Positions 13,401-25,400 of a stretch of DNA of 64,000 bases are shown here, one piece after another (position 1 is the first letter of the stretch; each line of letters opens with the position of its first letter). This stretch comes from Eleusine coracana subsp. coracana (Eukaryota > Streptophyta > Magnoliopsida > Poales > Poaceae). Made by a program: the position numbers and the translations under genes. The stretch covers positions 44,284,508 through 44,348,507 of the forward strand of contig CM064426.1 in the NCBI GenBank assembly GCA_032690845.1, written 5' to 3'. The notes beneath the pieces are model-generated. The model was not told where the DNA came from and ran no database searches. It saw nothing but the letters and a program-made list of their open reading frames with translations.

Positions 13401-16400
13401 ACATGACTCAGTTAATTTCCAATTTACTGAGATCATTTTCTTGTGGTAGGGTGGATAGGATAGTCTTGAATATCAGATTCTATAGCGACTTTGATTTTAT
13501 ATGTTTTCCTTACATTTGTTTTGTGTATGAAGTTCTATGAACCAAATGTTAATCTGCAGCTAAGCTTCTTGACCCTATTTGTAAAGTTTGACTCATAAAC
13601 TGATTGCGGCAAATGTGTTTCAGGAAGTACAAGTTGCCTATGAATTACATTATTCCATTTCCAAAGAAGGGGGATCCCTCTAGTGCTCCAGATTTTGGGC
13701 AGGGTCGACAAGTCTTAGCGGTATATCCTGGCACAACAGCGTTATATAGAGCTACCGTAGCTTCTCATCGTAAGGTAACATCGTAAATGCGTATAATCTT
13801 CTTTAGATCGTTGAACTCATGAATACTGGTGCAAGTTCCCGTGTGTGTATACTTTTAAATTTCGTTAGATTTGTCTAGAACTGAATTATGCGCTATTATA
13901 GTATTATTCTACGGAGTTGTTACTGTGTTGCTAAACTAATTTTAACTACGGAGTTGGGGTTTTGAAGTGCACGCATTGAACTTGAAATTAGATGGGGCTT
14001 TTCGAATGAACCTATAATATGATAAGCTGAAAATGCAGGGACAATAAGCTATCACATAGAGTGCAAGGAGAGTGTTAGTGGATCCAGTAAAGAAATGGAA
14101 CTCATTGCCATGCATTTAAGACAACTATTCTAAAAAGAGTATTATTTGTCAAAACATTGTTGGAGAAAATATCTGTGTTGTATTCCTCTAAACCCTAGAA
14201 GGGTGGGTATATATATCCCTATACATGGGCCTCTATGGGCCAAATATACATAGCACTATGGGCTCAATACATATTACCTAACACCGCCCCCCCCCCCCCC
14301 TAGTCGGAACTACCGGCGCAGCGGAGTTCAACACTGGACAAGAAAGAAAAGAACTACACCCCCCCCCCCCCCCCACGCAGTCGCAACTAGCCACTAGCAA
14401 TGTTGAGACTGGACCAAAAATCCGAGAATGTTGAGGAGGGGAGACCCTTGGTGAAGATGTCGACGAACTGGGAAGTGGTCGGGACATGGAGAATCCGAAC
14501 CTGACCAATGGCGACCCGGTCCCGAATAAAGTGAAGGTCGATCTCCACATGCTTCGTCCGCTGATGTTGAACTGGGTTGGTGGAGAGGTAGACGGCGCTG
14601 ATGTTGTCACAGTAGACGAGCATGCTTTTGGTCAGCGGGCTGTGAAGCTCCGCTAAGAGCTGCCGTAGCCAGGACGCCTCAGCCATGCCGTTGGCAACCG
14701 CCCGGTACTCCGTCTTGGCACAGGAGCGGGAGACCATTGGCTGCCGCTTGGACGACCAGGAGACCAGGTTGCCGCCAAGGAAGACGGCGTAGCCGGAAGT
14801 GGACCGATGAGTGTCGGGACACCCGGTCCAGTCAGGGTCGGTGTAGACGACGAGCTCGGTGGAGGGGGCCCGGTGAAGAACCAAGCCGAAGTCAACAGTA
14901 CCGCGGACATAGCGTAGCAGACGCTTCATAGCAGTGAGATGTGACTCCCGGGGATCATGCATATGAAGGCAGATGTGCTGGATGGCATAAGTGATGTCCG
15001 ACCTGGTGAAGGTGAGGTACTGAAGAGCTCCAGCAAGGCTCCGGTAAGCAGTCGGGTCAGCGACCGGAGCACCCGCGTTCGCAAAGAGCTTCCCCTGAGT
15101 GACGACCGGAGTGGAGCAGGGCTTGCAGTCAGTCATCCCAGCCTGCTCCAGGATATCAAGAGCATACTGCCGCTAGTGAAGAAAGAGGCTAGATGGACAA
15201 GGCTCCACAGTGACACCTAGGAAGTGGTGGAGCACACCCAGATCCTTCATGGCAAACTCACGCTACAGTGACTGAATGATACTCTGAAGGAAGGCCTAGC
15301 TGGAATCAGTGAGGATGATGTCATCAACATAGAGCTGTGGATATGCTGCCTCAGAGCCCCGACGGTAGACAAACAGAGAAGTATCAGACTTGCACTCGGT
15401 GAAGCCCAATGAGGCCAAGAACGTGCAAATCGAGAGTACCACGTCCGAGGCGCCTGCTTCAGGCCATAGAGTGACTTGTTGAGGCGGCAGACGAGATCTG
15501 GACGACTGGAATCCACAAACCCTGCTTGCTGACTGCAGTACTCTGTCTCGGTCAAACTGCTGTGCAGAAAGACATTCTTCATGTCAAGCTGATGCACGGG
15601 CCAGGAGCGGGAGAGAGCCAGTGAGAGAACCGTACGCACTGTGGCCGGCTTCACCACCAGACTGAAAGTCTCGTCGTAGTCTACTCCAGGCCGCTGGGTG
15701 AAGCCCCGAAGAACCCAACGAGCCTTGTAGCGCTCCAGAGAGCCGTCAGCCCGGCGCTTATGCGTCCAGATCCACTTGCCGGTGACCACATTGCAACCAG
15801 ACGGACGCTGTACGAGGTCCCATGTCTGGTTGGCGAGAAGAGCTGCATACTCCTCCATAGCCCGACGCCAGTGAGGATCCGCCAGGGCATCACGGACGGA
15901 GGAGGGCACGGGTGAGACGCCCGGCCCCGTCCTAACGGCAGAGAGGACACCCACCGCCCGTCGTGTCACCATGGGATGTGTGCGCGGGATCCCGACGGAC
16001 GATAGAAAGATGGTACACTGCCGGGTCGAGCCGAGAGCAAGCTCGAGAGTGCACTGTCGGCTCAGGCGGAGGCGGTGGTGGCGGAGAGACCACCGGCTCA
16101 GGCGGTGGTGGCGGAGAGACCACCGGCTCCGGGACCGACGCCACACGGCGTCTGTAGACCTATACCGGCTCGGCGAAGCCCGGAGGCTCCTATGGTGCAG
16201 GGAGTGGCTGCGGCGCAGGAGGTGGCGACGAGGCCGCGCGTGGCACAGGTGAAGACTCCGGTGCCACGCGTGGCGCAGGCGAAAGCTCCGGGGCCACGCG
16301 TGGCACAGACGAAGACTCCGGTGCCGCGCGTGGTGCAGACGAAGACTCCGGTTCTGCGTGTGGTGCAGGCGAAGGCTCCGCGGCCGCGCGTGGTGCGGAA

Positions 16401-19400
16401 GAAGGCTCCAGTGCCGCGTGTGGTGCAGACGAAGGCTCCGTTGCCGCACATGGCGTGGTAGAAGACGTCGGTGCCACACGTGGCCTGGCTGAGATCGCCG
16501 GGGAACCTGTCAGAAACGGGTAAACAGAAGTAAGAGGTTGAATCACCGGGTAAGTCGAAAAAACAGACTTGAGGTCAGGGTCACGAGTGGGCGTAGTGGA
16601 GGTGGAGTATGGGAAGTTCGACTCGTCAAACACGGCCTATCGGGAGATGAGGACGCGACGGGAGGAGAGGTCAATGCAACGGTACCCCTTGTGGTCACGG
16701 AGGTAGCCAAGGAAGACACACCTAGTCGAGCGAGGCGCTAACTTGTGAAGAGCAGTGGCGGAGGTGTTAGGATAGCAGGCGCACACGAAGACCCGAAGGT
16801 GATCATACCGAGGAGGGGTACAGAAAAGGGCGTGGTGAGGGGTGGTGTCGGGTGAGGTAGTGGAAGGTAGACGGTTGAGGAGGTAGGTGCCTGTGTGTAG
16901 ACCCTCGGCCCAGAAACGAGGAGGAAGGGAGGCCTGAAGGAGAATATTGCGAACGACATCGTTCGTGGTGCGAATCATCCGCTCAGCCTTGCTGTTCTAG
17001 GGCGAGGTATACGGGCACGTCATGCACAGGTGGGCACCGCGGGAGAGGAAGAAGTCACGAGAGGCGCGGTTGTCGAAGTCATGATCGTTGTCACACTGGA
17101 CGGCCTTGACGGTGAGACCGAACTGAGTGGAAACCCAGGTAAAGAAGTTGAGAAGGGTGGGGAAGGTGTCAGACTTGGCACGCAGCAGAAAAGTCCAGGA
17201 GTAATGAGAGAAATCATCCATAATCACCAAGTAATACTTATAGTTAGACATATTGATGGTAGGAGAAGTCCACAAATCACAGTGAATAAGATCAAAGGCA
17301 CGACTCGCATGTGAAGAAGAAGAAAAAAAAGAAAGTATAATATGATGACCTAACTGACATGCATGACAAAGATGGTCATCAGGAGCCCTAGTACAATGAA
17401 GATCTGCACTACGACTGAGACGGGCCAAAACGTCGTGGCCGGGGTGCCCAAGCTGGCGGTGCCAAGTCGTGGAAGACGGGGTGATCGCAAAAGCCGATAA
17501 AGGAGGCGACGATGAAGAAGCGGAAGCAGGAAGGCGAAGGGTGTAAAGGGGCTTGTGCTATCACATCGGAGGAGCGGACGCCGGGAAGCCGAATCCTTCA
17601 TAGTAAGACCAGAAGAGTCAAACTCAACAGAGCAGGAGTTATCAGCAGTAAATTGGCAAATGGAAAGAAGGTTATGAACCATCTGTGGGGCAATAAGAAC
17701 ATTCGAAAGGCGAAAAGAACTAGGAGCAGACCCTACAGAGGTGACCGGAAGACAAGTGCCATCCCCAACCATGATGGAGGAAGGGCACGAGGGAGGAGGA
17801 GGGTGGACGGAGGATAAAGTACCAGCATCTGGCATAGTGTGGTACGAGGCTCTCGAGTCGGCGACCCACTCCGTGCTGATCAATGGGTTCAGGCCCAAGG
17901 TGCTGAAGGACTGAGTCAGAGTCGCTTGGTACCATCCCTCAGTCTAGATCGGTGGCTGGCTGGGGTGCACAGGCGGGATCCACCCCCCCGGCCAGGTAGG
18001 CGGCGGAGCAGGGGCAGTCCAGGTCCCCGGACCCAGGGGAGCAGGGCCAATGAACATGGCCATGAGCAAGTGCTGAGGACGAGCCCCCCCCCCCCCCTCG
18101 AGCCTGGAAGGGCCACATGGAGATGCGTCCTGACCATGGATTGTTGAAGGATGGCCAGGGCGAACCACCAGGGGTAGGAGTTGTAGAAGCCGGAGCATAA
18201 GTACTCCCCTGACGGCCACCCCCGGAGCCACCACCACGCCCCCCCCCGGCGGGCGTAGGTGGAGTAGCGCCGAGGAGGGAGGTGACTGGTGGGGCAGTGG
18301 GGGGGGGGGGGGGGTGGGGCAGCCACGAGCGCGGCGGGGGGCGGTACTGGCGCGAGCCCACGGGTGATCTTATCCAGGACGAGGTTGTCCCGTACCTGCA
18401 GGAAGGAGGGAAAGGGGCGCTGTCGGGAATCCATGTCCGCAGGAGGTCATAGTTGGAGTTGAGACTTGAGACCCCGCAGGACGTGGAGGACCAGGATCGG
18501 TCACTCATCGGGCAGCCGAGGTCATGAAGTGCATCCACCATGCCCTTCATCTTCTTGTAGTACTCACCAACGGAGAGGTCGTCCTGCTGGAAGGTGCGGA
18601 ACGACGTGTCGAGGTGGAGCGCACGACCTCGGCGTTGCCAAGGAACTTGGCCTCGATGCCCAGCTAGGCCTCTTGTGCGGTGCCGTCGTTGGACCGGACG
18701 ATGTATTGGAGATCTAGGGAGATTGTCCCAAAGATCCAGGACATGGCAACGCTGTCAAGGTGCACCCAGAGTGCGTCCCGCGCCGTAGCAGGCTTGTCAG
18801 TGAGGACGTGGTCGTCGAGGGCGTAGCGGCGGACGGCGAGGAGGACCTGGTCATGCCAGCGCCCGTAGGTAGAGGACCCGGGGTCGAGGACGACGAAGAC
18901 CAGGGCCCGGATGTTCTGGACTCCGATGGCCTGGAGGTGCAGTTGCATGACCATCTGGGCGGTTGTATCCGGAGCCGGGTGAGACGAAGTTGTAGCGGTG
19001 TTGGTGGCGTGTGCGTTGGGCTGGTGGCCGGTGGTGATGTCGAGGAAGTGCTGAACCTCAGCTGCCCCACGATGGAGGGCGGCTACGGCGGCAAGCTCGT
19101 GCTCCCAAGCGAGCTTAGCCGCGTGGGCACGCTCCACCGCTGCTGCGGCCTCGGTTTGGGTGGCGAGGAGGGTAGCGGCGAGGTCGTCGCTAGTTGAGGC
19201 GGTAGGGGGCATGCCCAGGCCAGTGTAAGGCATAGGAGGCAGGCCACCCGCAGCGACAACCACTGCTTGCCCTTGTCGGCGGTGGTGAGGGAGCGCTGAG
19301 CCTCGGCGGCGGCCGGGCCCCCGGCGGCGGCAGCCACAGCCCACGACCGGCCCCATGGCGCCCCCAGCAGGGCCCACGACCGGGCCCATGGTACCCACAG

Positions 19401-22400
19401 CCGGGCCCACACCCAAATCGGGGCCGGCAGCGGCTAGATCGGCGCCACCGACGGCCAGGTCGGCGGCGGCACGCTCGCCCGCGCCCGCGCCCGCTGGATC
19501 CGGGGCGGCAGTAGCGACGCGGCCGGCAGCGGCAGTGGCGGGGAGTGGAGGAAAGATGGAGGGAGAAGGGGGAGGAGGCCGACGGTCGGCCATATCGGCG
19601 GCGGCGGGTAGGAGGGAGAGAAGGTGAGAGGGGAGGAGAGAAACCCTAGTATGATACCATGTTGGAGAAAATATCTTTGTTGTATTCCTCCAAACCCTAG
19701 AAGGATGGGTATATATATCCCTATACATGGGCCTCTATGAGCCAAATGTACACAGTACTATGGGCTCAATACTTTACTTTAACAAACATCTCAGGTGCTT
19801 ACTGTTGCGGACACTTTCTTCGGCCAGACTTATCATCGTAGAGCCAAGAAAGTCTCCATAGATTCAGGCGCAAGTAAAAGTGGCTGAGAGTCCTTGTTTC
19901 AATTTTGTTAGGATTGCTTGCAGAGTCGGTTTAGCGTAGAAGGAGAATTAGTTATTTGAATAGGAGATAGAGTCGGCTATAGAGGTTGAGTCCTTTTCAT
20001 AGAAGATTGTTTTAGGGTTGTGCTATATAATGCCAGCATCATCATTGAATAAAGCAATCAAGAACAATTAGCCAAACAGAGAGCTTCCAAAAGGGAGCCC
20101 TAAACCCTAAACCCTTCTAATCTAAGCCACATTGTCTGGTATCCAGAGCCAAGGATCTGATCCCCTATCACGCCAATTCCATCCCATCCCACCCAACTCG
20201 TCGCCGTTGCCACCACGGGTGATGACACGAAACAGCCCCCCCACCAGGATGTCGCTGACTCACTAGCCACCATCTTGAAGGAGCTCGCTGCCCTCAAGAA
20301 CGACGTCACCACTGTCAAGGGCGGCTAAAGCCGATTAGTCGTCCAAGATTGGATCTGTCTCCAACCACGACATTAAGGCGAACAGCTCTAGGGCAACGCC
20401 GCAATCCCGATCGTTGCTCAACATGTCCACAAGCTTGTCTTCCCATCCTATCATGGCTCAGAGGATCCGCTGCCATGGCTCAGAGGATCCGCTGCGAGCA
20501 ATTTTTTCATGCCCATGAGACACCGGAGGGCGGGAAAGTTTGGCTTGCATCGTTCTACATGCAAGGTGACGCCAGCAGTGGTACTATTGGTTAGAGTAGA
20601 ACCATAGCACGCCCACCTGGGAGCAATTCATTAAGTTCGTCAATCAACCCTTTGGGCCGCCAACCCGCAACAACCCCTTCGGCGAGTTGATCCTACTACG
20701 CTATGAGGGCTCTATCGCCGACTGCGCGGCTAGCACGCTGTTCCGGCGTTTCAGAGAGATAAGAAATCAACATCTTCACGGTGGGGTTGCATAATCCACT
20801 GAAGACCAACGTTGAGCTACATAATCCAGCCACCCTAGAAGAGGCCATGTCACTGGCTAGGGTGTATGAGCATCGCCTCGACATGATGGATGATGACATG
20901 TTAGGGCCCACTCTAGTCTGCTCTCAGGTTGCATGACGTCCTCCGCCACTTGTTGCTTCTCACGCTGCTGTGTCTCTATGAGGATCTAGGAGTCCAGAGG
21001 GAGGGGGGGGGGGGGGGGGTGAATTGGACCGGTAATGTGGATCATCAACTCAATCTAGTTCCACTAATTTTCCCACCTAGCTAACGACAAGTTCTATGCA
21101 GTTCTACCGAGCCAAGACCCTAGCAAATCTAGTGATATGATGCAATGCTAACGATGTCAAGCCAATCAATAAGTAAGCACACTCGTGGCAGTCCTATCTC
21201 TATACACACAAGTGCAAAATTAAAAACGGTAAGTAGAGAGGAGTTTAAAGATTCATGATTGATTTTTAGCCTGAAGTATCGAGAGGATGACGTCTCCCCT
21301 TAGTCCTCGTTGGATCCGGAGTATTGAAGTCCTTGCACACAAGCCCGTATCACTTCCGGAGCAACGGCGTGATTGTGTGACCACTGTGCATCGAGTCTTC
21401 GACTCTCAGAGTGCACGCATGGGCGCTCTTTCACGATGATCATTTCAATGACGAAATCAAACCTTGTACAGACTTGTGACGGCCTTCACAACACGTCACG
21501 ATACGATAGGCTCGATCATCGACACTTAACTGGTCTAGGCCTTCCTATAGATCAAGAGTAACAACACTAATCCTCTCTACAACCCCTCCAAGACACTCAA
21601 AGATAGCTTCAATCCTTGCTCTAGTGTCTCCTCTTGGCCCTTCCCAAGTTTGCCCAGCTTTCCAAATGGCTAAGAGAGGTCTGAAAGACCCTACCAACAG
21701 CTATATATGGTCTCCAATTACTCCACTAGCCGTTGCCAAAAAGCTGGCGAAACTAGGAACCCATCGCCATAATGTACCACCGTATAATACGGCGACCTTT
21801 GAGTATAGTCACCGTACAAAATGGCGACCTCTGCTCCACTATACGTCGACCTCTGATCTCTAGTGTCTCTCTGTGCACAAATCCTCTAGGTCACCGTACC
21901 TTACGGTGGGTATTGCCGTAAGGTTTTCAGAGAGTACCAGAAACTAGCCACTTCAACTCCTTCGATCATTGTACCTTACGGCGACCTCGCCGTAACGAGT
22001 TCTGGCCACTTCTCCATGGATCACCATACCTTACGTCGACCTCGCCGTAAGGTCTCCAGGGAGTACCAGAAAACGACTTCATTCTTCTTGACTTGCTGTA
22101 TCTTACGGCGACCTTCAATCCAGAGTCTCTGCCCCTTTTGTATACTTGCTTGGCTTTCACCGTACCTTATAGTGAGTTGTGGCCACTTCTTCTCCATGGA
22201 TCACCATACCTTACGACGACCTCGCCGTAAGGTCTCCTAGGAGTACCAGAAAACAACTTCATTCTTCTTGACTCGCTGTATCTTACGGCGACCTCCAGTC
22301 CAGAGTCTCTGTCTCTTCTGTATACTTCCTTGGCTTTCACCATACCTTACAATGACTTAACCTTTGCACCATACGATGATACCCACATAATTGCGTGTAT

Positions 22401-25400
22401 AGGAGCATTTCTCGATGGACCTTACGACGACCTCGCCGTACCTTACGGTGATTTGCCCTGAAGCTGAAACTTGTTGTCCTCTTGACTCGTCTCCAAGCTT
22501 CCAACCCTTGACCAACCCTTCTCCATAGCCACCCTAAGTGTACTAGAGATTTACTTGAGCATCCCAAAATTCTAACCCTAGAGAAGCCTAAGAGAATGAC
22601 TCGTGCCCTCTTGATAGTCTTGTTTTTTCTATGGACTCAAGCATACATACTAGCCAAGTGATCATACACACTTGGACCTAGCTGTCCTTAGCCTTGATCC
22701 ATCTCCATCACCGCGACTCTCCATCAAGATCTTCATGGAGGTCCACCTAGTCCTCTATTAATCATCAAGATGACATTCACCATGTTATGTTTGAGTTAAT
22801 AGTTTATTCTATATCCACAACACTAGATGTAGATATTAGTAACCATTTCATGTTGTCACTCAATCACCAAAGTATTCATACCTTGGGGTTTCCAAACATC
22901 AGTGGTCATGAAGCTTACAGTCTCCACCACCATGAACATGTTTTAAGCGCTTGACGCCTGCGGAGATGGCCGCCAAGCGCAAACGCGATGAATGTTACAA
23001 CTGCACAGAAAAGTTTTCCTGGGAACACATGAATATTTTGCCCTGTGAAAAGGCCTCTACCTGCTTCAACTTGATGAGAACATGGTCATCGCAAGAGATG
23101 GAGAAGCCATGGGCATCTCCTGGCACGCGATTACTGGCATCTCAACTGCCGAGACCATGCAGCTCCACGTCAACATTGCTGATTCCTCTGTTCACGCGCT
23201 GGTTGACTCAGGCTCTACACACTCGTTCCTGTCCGTGGCAGCAGCACAACAACTCAAGCTTCAGCCAATACCACGTTCGGGGTTGCATATCAAGGTTGCC
23301 AATGGGGGTGTGCAAGGCTGTTTGCATCTTCATTGACCAAGAGGAGTTCTATGACATGATCTTGGGTGTTCATTGGTTGTGCTCACTTGGCCTGATTCTC
23401 TTGGACTGTGAGCATGGGCGCATGACCTGTTGGCGTGATGATCACCGCGTGGTCTGTCATGGGATCACGGTGCGTTCTGGCCTTCCAGCAACTCATGCTA
23501 TGACGGGACATGATCTGATGAGCCTGATTCTCTTGGACTTTGAGCATGGGCGCATGAGCTGTTGGCGTGATGATCACCGCGTGGTCTGTCATGGGATCAC
23601 GGTGCGTTCTGGCCTTCCAGCAACTCATGCTATGATGGGACATGATCTGATGATGTCCAAGAATTCAAATGACCTCTTTGAGTCTCCACATGGCCTGCCG
23701 CCACCACGCTGTTACAACCACCGCATCCATCTCCTGCCCGACACAACGCCAGTTGCAGTACAGCCGTATCGCTATCCCCAGTTCCTCAAAGATGAGATCG
23801 AGCGGCAGTGCTGGGAGATGCTGCAGCAGGGCATTATCTGTGAGTGTACTTCAGCTTTCTCGTCACCCGTTTTGCTGGTCAAGAAGCATGGCACGACATG
23901 GTGATTCTGTGTCGACTACCGAGCATTGAACTCCAAGACTGTTCATGATATGTTCCCAATAACGGTGGTGGATGAGCTTCTTGATGAACTCTGCGGCGCT
24001 AAGTTCTTCACCAAACACGACTTACGTAGTGGCTACCACCAAGTCCTCATGCACGCTGAAAACATGGAGAAGACCGTGTTCCATCACGGCCACTTTGAGT
24101 TCTTTGTCATGTCGTTGGGCCTCACCAACGCTCCGGCCACATTTCAGGCCCTCATGAACGATGTCCTCCGAGATTTTATTTGCCGGTTCATTCTCGTTTT
24201 CTTTGACGATATACTGATTTACAGTGAGTCGTGGAGTCGCCATATGCAGCACGTTCGGGCCGTGTTCCAACGCCTTCATATGCGCTGAAGATTGGTATCT
24301 GGGTCATGTCATCACAGACCAGGGCGTTGCTGTGGATGCTGACAAGGTTGCTGCAGTCCAAGAGTGGCCAATGCCACGCACAGTCCATGTTGTGCGCGGC
24401 TTCTTGGGTCTCACCGGCTACTACAGGAAGTTTATTCGCAATTACCATGAGATTGCAGCTCCACTCACGCAGCTGTTGAATTGGGAGGCATTCAGATGGA
24501 CACCAGAGGCTGAGGTTGCGTTCGCCATGCTCAAAATGGCATTGATAATGGCGCCTCTGCTCCAGCTTCCTGATTTCAACACTCCATTCGTGGTCGATTG
24601 TGATAAGTCAGGGTCTGGCTTTGGGGCTGTGTTGCATCAGGGAGGAGGTCCGATTGCATTCTTGGCCGTGCCATTGCACCGCACCATGCTAAACTGACAG
24701 CTTACGAACGAGAGCTTATTGGACTGGTGAAGGCTGTTCGCCATTGGCGACCATACCTTTGGGTGCGTCCGTTTGTTGTTCGCACTGACCATTACAGCGG
24801 TTCCTCAACATGCTTGGGTCAGCAAGCTGTTTGGCTATCATTTCTCAGTGGAGTTCAAGCCTGGCACACAGAACACGGCGGTAGATGCCTTGTCCAGACA
24901 TGATGAAGACCTAGAGGCACTTCATGCTCTCTCTCTCTCTCTCTACCTGACTTTGAGCTTTTTGAACAGTTTCGTCCGGAGGCAGCAACTTTACCTGAAA
25001 TTCAGACAAAGAAGGCTGAAATTGAAGCTGGTACTGCTAGTTTGCTACTGCAGCCTGGACTGTGGTGGATGACATTGTTCTTCATGAAGGGCGCATTTAC
25101 TTGCCAGCATCATCAACGTTGTGGCCTCAGATAATGGCTGTGGCGCATGCTACTGGTCACGAGGGCATTCAGAAGACACTTTCTCATCTCCGTGCACCGG
25201 CTGGAAATTGCCCGAGACATCAGAGCTCTTTCTGCTGTGGAGGAGAATCTGAGAAGGAAACTCAAACATCATTGCTTGGGCTTGGCGTCTCTGGAATGCA
25301 CAATTGCCCGGATGCAGTCACGGGTGCTATACCTGAAGGAAGGCGATGCAAATACACGCCTGTTCCATCAGCAAGCCAGGTACCGGAAGAAGGAAAATTT

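Larger units (their letters stand above)
14158..19784 (-). mobile_element. Ty1/copia LTR retrotransposon (copia-1), minus strand, coding broken
   Basis: A 5627-bp element with very short LTRs (126 and 125 bp, TGTTGGAGAAAATATC to TAACA) flanked by the duplication AACAT (14153-14157 and 19785-19789). On the minus strand the order is gag, protease, integrase, RT, RNase H, which defines Ty1/copia (integrase before RT). A PBS-like TGGTATCA abuts the 5' LTR (complement of about 19651-19658). A long G run precedes the 3' LTR in minus sense (C run 14287-14300), suitable as the polypurine tract. The two LTRs differ at roughly a tenth of positions by eye, so this insertion is older than Reina-1. It is antisense to SGF29. 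Confidence 0.92.

Noticed and set aside
16098..19627. Plus-strand and alternative minus-strand frames in copia-1, rich in Pro, Arg or Gly
   Set aside because: They mirror the repeat-rich and GC-rich minus-strand gag and linker and have no independent motif.
21720..22450. CRISPR-like array of palindromic repeats
   Set aside because: Repeat spacing and length are irregular, the motifs degenerate, the genome is a plant's and the segment lies inside a retrotransposon LTR.
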